DNA from: Vicugna pacos
Lineage: Eukaryota > Chordata > Mammalia > Artiodactyla > Camelidae
Length of the DNA: 64,000 nucleotides
Assembly (NCBI RefSeq): GCF_048564905.1
Contig: NW_027328743.1
Span: 1,054,001-1,118,000, forward strand
Reading direction: 5' to 3'
Part shown: one piece after another, positions 22,367-35,405 of the stretch
Layout of the letters: every line of letters begins with the position of its first letter
Position numbering within the stretch: position 1 is the first letter of the stretch
Made by a program: the position numbers and the translations under genes
Notes under the pieces: generated by a model
Databases searched by the model: none
Seen by the model: the letters and a program-made list of their open reading frames with translations, nothing else
What the model was told of the DNA's origin: nothing

Positions 22367-24228
22367 GGTTCCTCCAACAGACAGCAGCACCTGGGTTGCA
22401 ATAGAATCCCTTAGCTTGCCTTCCCTAAGTGTTTTCCTAGGCCTAGCAGTAAGCGATGGTGGGGGATGGGCTCTAAAGCCAAGTATTAGCGAGTGCATCT
22501 CTGTGGGTAGTGGAGGGTTTTAAACTACTTCCCCAACCTTGGAACACCTGTGCCCCATAAAGATGCGTGGAATCTGTTTCCCCACCTCCAGCACACACAC
22601 GGAGACGTGCTCAGGTATCCTGATTTTGGGGAGGCTCCTCCAAATGACAGCAGCGCCTGGGTTCTAAAGAATCCCTTAGCTTGTTTTCCCTGATGGCTTG
22701 GCTAGGCTGGAGAGTGGGGGAAAGTGGGGGTTGGGCTCTAAACCAAGTATAAGCGAGAGCCTATCCATCGGATGTGGGTTTTTAACCTACAACCCACAAC
22801 CATGGAATAAATGTGCCCCCTGAAAGATGCTTTGACTGTTTCCCTACATCCAGCACACACACGAAGGTGTGTTCTGGTATTCTGAGTGTGGGGAAGTTCC
22901 TCAAACTGACAGCAGCTCCTGGATTCCATTAGTATCCCTTAGCTTCTGTTCCCTGAGTGTTCTCTTAGACCAGGCCATGAGGGAAAGCTGGGGGTTGGGC
23001 TTGGAGTCCACGTAGCAGTGAGTGCCCCCTGATCCATTGAGGAAGTACTTAGAGGACTTCTCCCTAATCGGAACATCTTTTCCTCCATTCATCTGGTTGC
23101 AGTGGGGCTGCACACCTCTCCCACACCTAAGAATGTGTTCTGGAATTCTGAGTGCAGGGAAGTTCCTCCAACTGACAGCAGCGCCTGGGTTCTAATTGAA
23201 TTCCTTTGCTTGTCTTCCCTGATGGAAAGCCTAGGCGGGAGTGTGGGGGAAAGTGTGGTTTGGGCTCCAAAACCAAGTATTTGTGATGACCTCTCTATGG
23301 TTTGTGGAGGTGTTTAAACTACATCCCTAACCTGGGAACACCTGTGCCCCCATAAAGATCCGTGGAGTCTGTTTCCACACCTCCAGCACACACACGAACA
23401 CTTGCACAGTTATCCTGAGAGTGGGCAGCCTCCTCCAACTGAGAGCAGGGCCTTGGTTCTTATAAAATCGCTTAACTTGTCTACCCTGTTTGGTTGCCTG
23501 ATACGGAGTGCTGGGGAAAGGTGGGTTGGGCTCTAAATCCAAGTATTAGCGAGTGCTTCTCCATGGGATTTGGAGGTTATTAACCAAAAGCCCACAACAT
23601 GGAAATACCTGTGCTCCTTGAAAAAAGCGTGAACTCTGTATCCCCACCACCAGAACACACATGAAGAAGTTTTCTGCTATCCTGAGTGTGGGCTGGCAAT
23701 TTCAGGTGACAGAAGCGGCTGGGTTCTAATAGAATCCCTTAGCTTGTAATCCCTGAGTGTTTCCCTAGGACTGACTCTGAGAGAAACCTGGGGGTTTGGC
23801 TTTGAGGCCAAATAGTAGCGAGTGTCCCCGATGGACTGAGGAAGTATTTAGATGAATTCTCCATAAAGGGAAACACCTGAGCACCCATTCATCTGCGTGG
23901 AGTGGGGCTTCAAATCTCCCCACCACACAAGGTTGGGTTCCAGTATCCTGAGGGTCGGGTAGTTCCTCCAACTGACATCAGCGTCTTGGTTTGAATAGAA
24001 TCCCTTTGCTTGTCTTCCCTGATGGTTTGTCTAGGCCAGTGTGTGGTTGAAAGTGGGATTTGGGATCTAAAACTAAGTATTAGCGTGTGGCTCTCCATGG
24101 GGAGTGGAGATGTTTAAACTACAACCCACAACTTGGGAATTACTGTGACCCCTGAAAAATGCGTGTGCTATGTTTCCCCACGTCCAGCACACACAGGAAG
24201 AAGTGTTCTGGGGTTCTGAGTGTGGGGA
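22367..24228 (+). repeat. HOR unit U13 (1,862 bp), type Y
   Basis: Complete unit. B has GATTTTGGGG and the A deletion. C has GGAGTCCACG, CTAATCGGAAC and GGTTGCAG, shared with U15. D has the extra EcoRI site. E has a one-base deletion in GGGGAAAGGTGGG. G has GGGTCGGG and the GGGGAGTGG end. The two deletions explain the length. Confidence 0.97.
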
Positions 24229-26089
24229 GGTTCCTCCAACAGACAGCAGCACCTGGGTTGTAATAGAATCCCTTAGCTTGACTTCCCTAAGTGTTTTCCT
24301 AGGCCTAGCAGTAAGCGATGGTGGGGGATGGGCTCTAAAGCCAAGTATTAGCGAGTGCAACTCTGTGGGTAGTGGAGGGTTTTAAACTACTTCCCCAACC
24401 TTGGAACACCTGTGCCCCATAAAGATGCGTGGAATCTGTTTCTCCACCTCCAGCACACACACGGAGACGTGCTCAGGTATCCTGATTGTGGGGAGGCTCC
24501 TCCAAATGACAGCAGCGCCTGGGTTCTAAAGAATCCCTTAGCTTGTCTTCCCTGATGGCATGCCTAGGCTGGAGAGTGGGGGAATGTGGGTGTTGGGCTC
24601 TAAACCAAGTATAAGCGAGAGCCTATCCATGGGATGTGGGTTTTAACCTACAACCCACAACCATGGAATAAATGTGCCCCCTGAAAGATGCTTTGACTGT
24701 TTCCCTACATCCAGCACACACACGAAGATTTGTTCTGGTATTCTGAGTGTGGGGAAGTTCCTCAAACTGACAGCAGCACCTGGATTCTATTAGTATCCCT
24801 TAGCTTCTGTTCCCTGAGTGTTCTCTAAGACCAAGCCATGAGGGAAAGCTGGGGGTTGGGCTTGGAGGCCACGTAGCAGTGAGTGCCCCCTGATCCATTG
24901 AGGAAGTACTTAGAGGACTTCTCCCTAAAGGGAACACCTTTTCCTGCATTCATCTGGGTGTAGTGGGGCTGCACATCTCTCCCACACCTAAGAATGTGTT
25001 CTGGAATTCTGAGTGCAGGGAAGTTCCTCCAACTGACAGCAGCGCCTGGGTTCTAATTGAATTCCTTTGCTTGTCTTCCCTGATGGAAAGCCTAGGCGGG
25101 AGTGCGGGGGAAAGTGTGGTTTGGGCTCCAAAACCAAGTATTTGCGATGACCTCTCTATGGTTTGTGTAGGTGTTTAAACTACATCCCTAACCTGGGAAC
25201 ACCTGTGCCCCCATAAAGATGCGTGGAGTCTGTTTCCACACCTCCAGCACACACACGAACACTTGCACAGTTATCCTGAGAGTGGGCAGCCTCCTCCAAC
25301 TGAGAGCAGGGCCTTGGTTCTTATAAAATCGCTTAACTTGTCTACCCTGTTTGGTTGCCTGATACGGAGTGCTGGGGAAAGGGTGGGTTGGGCTCTAAAT
25401 CCAAGTATTAGCGAGTGCTTCTCCATGGGATTTGGAGGTTATTAACCAAAAGCCCACAACATGGGAATAGCTGTGCTCCTTGAAAAAAGCGTGGACTCTG
25501 TATCCCCACCACCAGAACACACATGAAGAAGTTTTCTGCTATCCTGAGTGTGGGCTGGCAATTTCAGGTGACAGAAGCGGCTGGGTTCTAATAGAATCCA
25601 TTAGCTTGTAATCCCTGAGTGTTTCCCTAGGACTGACTCTGAGAGAAACCTGGGGGTTGGGCTTTGAGGCCAAATAGTAGCGAGTGTCCCCGATGGACTG
25701 AGGAAGTATTTAGATGAATTCTCCATAAAGGGAACACCTGAGCACCCATTCATCTGCGTGGAGTGGGGCTTCAAATCTCCCCACCACACAAGGTTGGATT
25801 CCAGTATCCTGAGGCTGGGGTAGTTCCTCCAACTGACATCAGCGTCTTGGTTTGAATAGAATCCCTTTGCTTGTCTTCCCTGATGGTTTGCCTAGGCCAG
25901 TGTGTGGTTGAAAGTGGGATTTGGGATCTAAAACTAAGTATTAGCGTGTGCCTCTCCATGGGTAGTGGAGATGTTTAAACTACAACCCACAACTTGGGAA
26001 TTACTGTGACCCCTGAAAAATGCGTGTGCTATGTTTCCCCACGTCCAGCACACACAGGAAGAAGTGTTCTGGGGTTCTGAGTGTGGGGA
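24229..26089 (+). repeat. HOR unit U14 (1,861 bp), type X
   Basis: Complete unit, close to U12 two units earlier (B type, C type, GATGCGTGGAGTC). It is the shortest unit: one A lost in the B box, one T lost in GGGTTTTAACC, one A lost in AAAGGGAACACC. Private or rare: GTGCAACTCTG in A, GTGTAGTGGGG in C, GAGGCTGGGG in G. Confidence 0.97.
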
Positions 26090-27953
26090 GGTTCCTCCAA
26101 CAGACAGCAGCACCTGGGTTGTAATAGAATCCCTTAGCTTGACTTCCCTAAGTGTATTCCTAGGCCTAGCAGTAAGCGATGGTGGGGGATGGGCTCTAAA
26201 GCCAAGTATTAGCGAGTGCATCTCTGTGGGTAGTGGAGGGTTTTAAACTACTTCCCCAACCTTGGAACACCTGTGCCCCATAAAGATGCGTGGAATCTGT
26301 TTCCCCACCTCCAGCACACACACGGAGACGTGCTCAGGTATCCTGATTTTGGGGAGGCTCCTCCAAATGACAGCAGCGCCTGGGTTCTAAAAGAATCCCT
26401 TAGCTTGTCTTCCCTGATGGCTTGGCTAGGCTGGAGAGTGGGGGAAAGTGGGGGTTGGGCTCTAAACCAAGTATAAGCGAGAGCCTATCCATGGGATGTG
26501 GGTTTTTAACCTACAACCCACAACCATGGAATAAATGTGCCCCCTGAAAGATGCTTTGACTGTTTCCCTACATCCAGCACACACACGAAGATGTGTTCTT
26601 GTATTCTGAGTGTGGGGAAGTTCCTCAAACTGACAGCAGCACCTGGATTCCATTAGTATCCCTTAGCTTCTGTTCCCTGAGTGTTCTCTTAGACCAGGCC
26701 ATGAGGGAAAGCTGGGGGTTGGGCTTGGAGTCCACGTAGCAGTGAGTGCCCCCTGATCCATTGAGGAAGTTCTTAGAGGACTTCTCCCTAATCGGAACAC
26801 CTTTTCCTCCATTCATCTGGTTGCAGTGGGGCTGCACATCTCTCCCACACCTAAGAATGTGTTCTGGAATTCTGAGTGCAGGGAAGTTCCTCCAACTGAC
26901 AGCAGCGCCTGGGTTCTAATTGAATCCCTTTGCTTGTCTTCCCTGATGGAAAGCCTAGGCGGGAGTGCGGGGGAAAGTGTGGTTTGGGCTCCAAAACCAA
27001 GTATTTGCGATGACCTCTCTATGGATTTTGGAGGTGTTTAAACTACATCCCTAACCTGGGAACACCTGTACCCCCATAAAGATCCGTGGATTCTGTTTCC
27101 ACACCTCCAGCACACACACGAACACTTGCACAGTTATCCTGAGAGTGGGCAGCCTCCTCCAACTGAGAGCAGGGCCTTGGTTCTTATAAAATCGCTTAAC
27201 TTGTCTACCCTGTTTGGTTGCCTGATACGGAGTGCTGGGGAAAGGGTGGGTTGGGCTCTAAATCCAAGTATTAGCGAGTGCTTCTCCATGGGATTTGGAG
27301 GTTATTAACCAAAAGCCCACAACATGGGAATACCTGTGCTCCTTGAAAAAAGCGTGGACTCAGTATCCCCACCACCAGAACACACATGAAGAAGTTTTCT
27401 GCTATCCTGAGTGTGGGCTGGCAATTTCAGGTGACAGAAGCGGCTGGGTTCTAATAGAATCCCTTAGCTTGTAATCCCTGAGTGTTTCCCTAGGACTGAC
27501 TCTGAGAGAAACCTGGGGGTTGGGCTTTGAGGCCAAATAGTAGCGAGTGTCCCCGATGGACTGAGGAAGTATTTAGATGAATTCTCTATAAAGGGAAACA
27601 CCTGAGCACCCATTCATCTGCGTGGAGTGGGGCTTCAAATCTCCCCACCACACAAGGTTGGGTTCCAGTATCCTGAGGGTGGGGTAGTTCCTCCAACTGA
27701 CATCAGCGTCTTGGTTTGAATAGAATCCCTTTGCTTGTCTTCCCTGATGGTTTGCCTAGGCCAGTGTGTGGTTGAAAGTGGGATTTGTGATCTAAAACTA
27801 AGTATTAGCGTGTGCCTCTCCATGGGTAGTGGAGATGTTTAAACTACAACCCACAACTTGGGAATTACTGTGACCCCTGAAAAATGCGTGTGCTATGTTT
27901 CCCCACGTCCAGCACACACAGGAAGAAGTGTTCTGGGGTTCTGAGTGTGGGGA
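26090..27953 (+). repeat. HOR unit U15 (1,864 bp), type Y
   Basis: Complete unit, close to U13 (GATTTTGGGG, GGAGTCCACG, CTAATCGGAAC, GGTTGCAG), but D lacks the extra EcoRI site and the B box is full length. Private: GGATTTTGGAGG and CCTGTACCCCC in D, ACTCAGTATCC in E, TTCTCTATAAAGG in F. Confidence 0.97.
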
Positions 27954-29817
27954 GGTTCCTCCAACAGACAGCAGCACCTGGGTTGTAATAGAATCCCTTA
28001 GCTTGACTTCCCTAAGTGTTTTCCTAGGCCTAGCAGTAAGCGATGGTGGGGGATGGGCTCTAAAGCCAAGTATTAGCGAGTGCATCTCTGTGGGTAGTGG
28101 AGGGTTTTAAACTACTTCCCCAACCTTGGAACAACTGTGCCCCATAAAGATGCGTGGAATCTGTTTCCCCACCTCCAGCACACACACGGAGACGTGCTCA
28201 GGTATCCTGATTGTGGGGAGGCTCCTCCAAATGACAGCAGCGCCTGGGTTCTAGAAGAATCCCATAGCTTGTCTTCCCTGATGGCATGCCTAGGCTGGAG
28301 AGTGGGGGAAAGTGGGGGTTGGGCTCTAAACCAAGTATAAGCGAGAGCCTATCCATGGGATGTGGGTTTTTAACCTACAACCCACAACCATGGAATAAAT
28401 GTGCCCCCTGAAAGATGCTTTGACTGTTTCCCTACATCCAGCACACACAAGAAGATGTGTTCTGGTATTCTGAGTGTGGGGAAGTTCCTCAAACTGACAG
28501 CAGCACCTGGATTCTATTAGTATCCCTTAGCTTCTGTTCCCTGAGTGTTCTTTTAGGCCAGGCCATGAGGGAAAGCTGGGGGTTGGGCTTGGAGGCCACG
28601 TAGCAGTGAGTGCCCCCTGATCCATTGAGGAAGTACTTAGAGGACTTCTCCCTTAAGGGAACACCTTTTCCTCCATTCATCTGGGTGCAGTGGGGCTGCA
28701 CATCTCTCCCACACCTAAGAATGTGTTCTGGAATTCTGAGTGCAGGGAAGTTCCTCCAACTGACAGCAGCGCCTGGGTTCTAATTGAATCCCTTTGCTTG
28801 TCTTCCCTGATGGAAAGCCTAGGCGGGAGTGCGGGGGAAAGTGTGGTTTGGGCTCCAAAACCAAGTATTTGCGATGACCTCTCTATGGTTTGTGGAGGTG
28901 TTTAAACTACATCCCTAACCTGGGAACACCTGTGCCCACATAAAGATCCGTGGAGTCTGTTTCCACACCTCCAGCACACACACGAACACTTGCACAGTTA
29001 TCCTGAGAGTGGGCAGCCTCCTCCAACTGAGAGCAGGGCCTTGGTTCTTATAAAATCGCTTAACTTGTCTACCCTGTTTGGTTGCCTGATACGGAGTGCT
29101 GGGGAAAGGGTGGGTTGGGCTCTAAATCCAAGTATTAGCGAGTGCTTCTCCATGGGATTTGGAGGTTATTAACCAAAAGCCCACAACATGGGAATAGCTG
29201 TGCTCCTTGAAAAAAGCGTGGACTCTGTATCCCCACCACCAGAACACACATGAAGAAGTTTTCTGCTATCCTGAGTGTGGGCTGGCAATTTCAGGTGACA
29301 GAAGCGGCTGGGTTCTAATAGAATCCCTTAGCTTGTAATCCCTGAGTGTTTCCCTAGGACTGACTCTGAGAGAAACCTGGGGGTTGGGCTTTGAGGCCAA
29401 ATAGTAGCGAGTGTCCCCGATGGACTGAGGAAGTATTTAAATGAATTCTCCATAAAGGGAAACACCTGAGCACCCATTCATCTGCGTGGAGTGGGGCTTC
29501 AAATCTCCCCACCACACAAGGTTGGGTTCCAGTATCCTGAGGGTGGGGTAGTTCCTCCAACTGACATCAGCGTCTTGGTTTGAATAGAATCCCTTTGCTT
29601 GTCTTCCCTGATGGTTTGCCTAGGCCAGTGTGTGGTTGAAAGTGGGATTTGGGATCTAAAACTAAGTATTAGCGTGTGCCTCTCCATGGGTAGTGGAGAT
29701 GTTTAAACTACAACCCACAACTTGGGAATTACTGTGACCCATGAAAAATGCGTGTGCTATGTTTCCCCACGTCCAGCACACACAGGAAGAAGTGTTCTGG
29801 GGTTCTGAGTGTGGGGA
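27954..29817 (+). repeat. HOR unit U16 (1,864 bp)
   Basis: Complete unit. Private: ACAACTGTG in A, CTAGAAGAATCCCATAGC in B, CACACAAGAAG at the end of B and CCCTTAAGGG in C. D ends GCCCACATAAAG, shared with U17, U18, U19 and U24. E has GGGAATAGCTG, shared with U14, U21 and U23. Confidence 0.97.
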
Positions 29818-31680
29818 GGTTCCTCCAACAGACAGCAGCACCTGGGTTGTAATAGAATCCCTTAGCTTGACTTCCCTAAGTGTATTCCTAGGCCTAGCAG
29901 TAAGCGATGGTGGGGGATGGGCTCTAAAGCCAAGTATTAGCGAGTGCATCTCTGTGGGTAGTGGAGGGTTTTAAATTACTTCCCCATCCTTGGAACACCT
30001 GTGCCCCATAAAGCCGCGTGGAATCTGTTTCCCCACCTCCAGCACACACACGGAGACGTGCTCAGGTATCCTGATTGTGGGGAGGCTCCTCCAAATGACA
30101 GCAGTGCCTGGGTTCTAAAAGAATCCCTTAGCTTGTCTTCCCTGATGGCTTGGCAAGGCTGGAGAGTGGGGGAAAGTGGGGGTTGGGCTCTAAACCAAGT
30201 ATAAGCGAGAGCCTATCCATGGGATGTGGGTTTTAAACCTACAACCCACAACCATGGAATAAATGTGCCCCCTGAAAGATGCTTTGACTGTTTCCCTACA
30301 TCCAGCACACACACGAAGATGTGTTCTGGTATTCTGAGTGTGGGGAAGTTCCTCAAACTGACAGCAGCACCTGGATTCTATTAGTATCCCTTAGCTTCTG
30401 TTCCCTGAGTGTTCTTTTAGGCCAGGACATGAGGGAAAGCTGGGGGTTGGGCTTGGAGGCCACGTAGCAGTGAGTGCCCCCTGATCCATTGAGGAAGTAC
30501 TTAGAGGACTTCTCCCTAAACGGAACACCTTTTCCTGCATTTATCTGGGTGCAGTGGGGCTGCACATCTCTCCCACACCTAAGAATGTGTTTTGGAATTC
30601 TGAGTGCAGGGAAGTTCCTCCAACTGACAGCAGCGCCTGGGTAATAATTGAATCCCTTTGCTTGTCTTCCCTGATGGAAAGCCTAGGCGGGAGTGCAGGG
30701 GAAAGTGTGGTTTGGGCTCCAAAACCAAGTATTTGCGATGACCTCTCTATGGTTTGTGGAGGTGTTTAAACTACATCCCTAACCTGGGAACACCTATGCC
30801 CACATAAAGATCCGTGGAGTCTGTTTCCACACCTCCAGCACACACACGAACACTTGCACAGTTATCCTGAGAGTGGGCAGCCTCCTCCAACTGAGAGCAG
30901 GGCCTTGGTTCTTATAAAATCGCTTAATTGTCTACCCTGTTTGGTTGCCTGATACGGAGTGCTGTGGAAAGGGTGGGTTGGGCTCTAAATCCAAGTATTA
31001 GCGAGTGCTTCCCCATGGGATTTGGAGGTTATTAACCAAAACCCCACAACATGGGAATACCTGTGCTCCTTGATAAAAGCGTGGACTCTGTATCCCCACC
31101 ACCAGAACACACATGAAGAAGTTTTCTGCTATCCTGAGTGTGGGCTGGCAATTTCAGGTGACAGAAGCGGCTGGGTTCTAATAGAATCCCTTAGCTTGTA
31201 ATCCCTGAGTGTTTCCCTAGGACTGACTCTGAGAGAAACCTGGGGGTTGGGCTTTGAGGCCAAATAGTAGCGAGTGTCCCCGATGGACTGAGGAAGTATT
31301 TAGATGAATTCTCCATAAAGGGAAACACCTGAGCACCCATTCATCTGCGTGGAGTGGGGCTTCAAATCTCCCCACCACACAAGGTTGGGTTCCAGTATCC
31401 TGAGGGTGGGGTAGTTCCTCCAACTGACATCAGCGTCTTGGTTTGAATAGAATCCCTTTGCTTGTCTTCCCTGATGGTTTGCCTAGGCCAGTGTGTGGTT
31501 GAAAGTGGGATTTGGGATCTAAAACTAAGTATTAGCGTGTGCCTCTCCATGGGTAGTGGAGATGTTTAAACTACAACCCACAACTTGGGAATTACTGTGA
31601 CCCCTGAAAAATGCATGTGCTATGTTTCCCCACGTCCAGCACACACAGGAAGAAGTGTTCTGGGGTTCTGAGAGTGGGGA
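29818..31680 (+). repeat. HOR unit U17 (1,863 bp)
   Basis: Complete unit. E is unusually altered here: a one-base deletion in CGCTTAATTGTC (explains the length), GCTGTGGAAAG, CTTCCCCATGG, AACCCCACAAC and TTGATAAAAGC. Other private changes: AAAGCCGCGTGG in A, GGCAAGGCTGG in B, CATTTATCTGG in C, GGGTAATAATTG in D. Confidence 0.97.
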
Positions 31681-33542
31681 GGTTCCTCCAACAGACAGCA
31701 GCACCTGGGTTGTATTATAATCCCTTAGCTTGACTTCCCTAAGTGCTTTCCTAGGCCTAGCAGTAAGCGATGGTGTGGGATGGGCTCTAAAGCCAAGTAT
31801 TAGCGAGTGCATCTCTGTGGGTAGTGAAGGGTTTTAAACTACTTCCCCAACCATGGAACACCTGTGCCCCATAAAGATGCGTGGAATCTGTTTCTCCACC
31901 TCCAGCACACACACGGAGACGTGCTCAGGTATCCTGATTGTGGGGAGGCTCCTCCAAATGACAGCAGCGCCTGGGTTCTAAAGAATCCCTTAGCTTGTCT
32001 TCCCTGATGGCATGCCTAGGCTGGAGAGTGGGGGAATGTGGGTGTTGGGCTCTAAACCATGTATAAGCGAGAGCCTATCCATGGGATGTGGGTTTTTAAC
32101 CTACAACCCACAACCATGGAATAAATGTGCCCCTGAAAGATGCTTTGACTTTTTCAATACATCCAGCACACACACGAAAATGTGTTCTGGTATTGTGAGT
32201 GTGGGGAAGTTCCTCAAACTGACAGCAGCACCTGGATTCTATTAGTATCCCTTAGCTTCTGTTCCCTGAGTGTTCTTTTAGGCCAGGCCATGAGGGAATG
32301 CTGGGGGTTGGGCTTGGAGGCCACGTAGCAGTGAGTGCCCCCTGATCCATTGAGGAAGTACTTAGAGGACTTCTCCCTAAACGGAACACCTTTTCCTCCA
32401 TTCATCTGGGTGCAGTGGGGCTGCACATCTCTCCGACACCTAAGAATGTGTTCTGGAATTCTGAGTGCAGGGAAGTTCCTCCAACTGACAGCAGCGCCTG
32501 GGTTCTAATTGAATCCCTTTGCTTGTCTTCCCTGATGGAAAGCCTAGGCGGGAGTGCGGGGGAAAGTGTGGTTTGGGCTCCAAAACCAAGTATTTGCGAT
32601 GACCTCTCTATGGTTTGTGGAGGTGTTTAAACTACATCCCTAACATGGGAACACCTGTGCCCACATAAAGATCCGTGGAGTCTGTTTCCACACCTCCAGC
32701 ACACACACGAACACTTGCACAGTTATCCTGAGAGTGGGCAGCCTCCTCCAACTGAGAGCAGGGCCTTGGTTCTTATAAAATCGCTTAACTTGTCTACCCT
32801 GTTTGGTTGCCTGATACGGAGTGCTGGGGAAAGGGTGGGTTGGGCTCTAAATCCAAGTATTAGCGAGTGCTTCTCCATGGGATTTGGAGGTTATTAACCA
32901 AAAGCCCACAACATGGGAATACCTGTGCTCCTTGAAAAAAGCGTGGACTCTGTATCCCCACCACCAGAACACACATGAAGAAGTTTTCTGCTATCCTGAG
33001 TGTGGGCTGGCAATTTCAGGTGACAGAAGCGGCTGGGTTCTAATAGAATCCCTTAGCTTGTAATCCCTGAGTGTTTCCCTAGGACTGACTCTGAGAGAAA
33101 CCTGGGGGTTGGGCTTTGAGGCCAAATAGTAACGAGTGTCCCCGATGGAATGAGGAAGTATTTAGATGAATTCTCCATAAAGGGAAACACCTGAGCACCC
33201 ATTCATCTGCGTGGAGTGGGGCTTCAAATCTCCCCACCACACAAGGTTGGGTTCCAGTATTCTGAGGGTGGGGTAGTTCCTCCAACTGACATCAGCGTCT
33301 TGGTTTGAATAGAATCCCTTTGCTTGTCTTCCCTGATGGCTTGCCTAGGCCAGTGTGTGGTTGAAAGTGGGATTTGTGATCTAAAACTAAGTATTAGCGT
33401 GTGCCTCTCCATGGGTAGTGGAAATGTTTAAACTACAACCCACAACTTGGGAATTACTGTGACCCCTGAAAAATGCGTGTGCTATGTTTCCCCACGTCCA
33501 GCACACACAGGAAGAAGTGTTCTGGGGATCTGAGTGTGGGGA
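31681..33542 (+). repeat. HOR unit U18 (1,862 bp), type X-prime
   Basis: Complete unit and first with the derived A (TGTATTATAATCCC, AGTGCTTTCC, GTGTGGGAT). B is type X. The end of B has TTTTTCAATAC, CGAAAATGTG and ATTGTGAGTG with a one-base deletion in GTGCCCCTGAAAG; all recur only in U24. F-G has TAGTAACGAG, GGAATGAGG, AGTATTCTGAGG and GTGGAAATG. Confidence 0.97.
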
Positions 33543-35405
33543 GGTTCCTCCAACAGACAGCAGCACCTGGGTTGTATTATAATCCCTTAGCTTGACTTCC
33601 CTAAGTGCTTTCCTAGGCCTAGCAGTAAGCGATGGTGTGGGATGGGCTCTAAAGCCAAGTATTAGCGAGTGCATCTCTGTGGGTAGTGAAGGGTTTTAAA
33701 CTACTTCCCCAACCTTGGAACACCTGTGCCCCATAAAGATGCGTGGAATCTGTTTCTCCACCTCCAGCACACACACGGAGACGTGCTCAGGTATCCTGAT
33801 TGTGGGGAGGCTCCTCCAAATGACAGCAGCGCCTGGGTTCTAAAGAATCCCTTAGCTTGTCTTCCCTGATGGCATGCCTAGGCTGGAGAGTGGGGGAATG
33901 TGGGTGTTGGGCTCTAAACCATGTATAAGCGAGAGCCTATCCATGGGATGTGGGTTTTTAACCTACAACCCACAACCATGGAATAAATGTGCCCCCTGAA
34001 AGATTCTTTGACTGTTTCCCTACATCCAGCACACACACGAAGATTTGTTCTGGTATTCTGAGTGTGGGGAAGTTCCTCAAACTGACAGCAGCTCCTGGAT
34101 TCTATTAGTATCCCTTAGCTTCTGTTCCCTGAGTGTTCTCTAAGACCAGGCCATGAGGGAAAGCTGGGGGTTGGGCTTGGAGGCCACGTAGCAGTGAGTG
34201 CCCCCTGATCCATTGAGGAAGTACTTAGAGGACTTCTCCCTAAAGGGAACACCTTTTCCTGCATTCATCTGGGTGCAGTGGGGCTGCACATCTCTCCCAC
34301 ACCTAAGAATGTGTTCTGGAATTCTGAGTGCAGGGAAGTTCCTCCAACTGACAGCAGCGCCTGGGTTCTAATTGAATCCCTTTGCTTGTCTTCCCTGATG
34401 GAAAGCCTAGGCGGGAGTGCGGGGGAAAGTGTGGTTTGGGCTCCAAAACCAAGTATTTGCGATGACCTCTCTATGGTTTGTGGAGGTGTTTAAACTACAT
34501 CCCTAACCTGGGAACACCTGTGCCCACATAAAGATCCGTGGAGTCTGTTTCCACACCTCCAGCACACACACGAACACTTGCACAGTTATCCTGAGAGTGG
34601 GCAGCCTCCTCCAACTGAGAGCAGGGCCTTGGTTCTTATAAAATCGCTTAACTTGTCTACCCTGTTTGGTTGCCTGATACGGAGTGCTGGGGAAAGGGTG
34701 GGTTGGGCTCTAAATCCAAGTATTAGCGAGTGCTTCTCCATGGGATTTGGAGGTTATTAACCAAAAGCCCACAACATGGGAATACCTGTGCTCCTTGAAA
34801 AAAGCGTGGACTCTGTATCCCCACCACCAGAACACACATGAAGAAGTTTTCTGCTATCCTGAGTGTGGGCTGGCAATTTCAGGTGACAGAAGCGGCTGGG
34901 TTCTAATAGAATCCCTTAGCTTGTAATCCCTGAGTGTTTCCCTAGGACTGACTCTGAGAGAAACCTGGGGGTTGGGCTTTGAGGCCAAATAGTAACGAGT
35001 GTCCCCGATGGAATGAGGAAGTATTTAGATGAATTCTCCATAAAGGGAAACACCTGAGCACCCATTCATCTGCGTGGAGTGGGGCTTCAAATCTCCCCAC
35101 CACACAAGGTTGGGTTCCAGTATTCTGAGGGTGGGGTAGTTCCTCCAACTGACATCAGCGTCTTGGTTTGAATAGAATCCCTTTGCTTGTCTTCCCTGAT
35201 GGCTTGCCTAGGCCAGTGTGTGGTTGAAAGTGGGATTTGTGATCTAAAACTAAGTATTAGCGTGTGCCTCTCCATGGGTAGTGGAAATGTTTAAACTACA
35301 ACCCACAACTTGGGAATTACTGTGACCCCTGAAAAATGCGTGTGCTATGTTTCCCCACGTCCAGCACACACAGGAAGAAGTGTTCTGGGGATCTGAGTGT
35401 GGGGA
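33543..35405 (+). repeat. HOR unit U19 (1,863 bp), type X-prime
   Basis: Complete unit, preceded by GGGGATCTGAG. It has the derived A, type X B, and C with AGATTTGTTC, CAGCTCCTGG and CTCTAAGACC. D lacks the extra EcoRI site. F-G has the U18 variant set. Length is explained by the A deletion in B. Confidence 0.97.
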
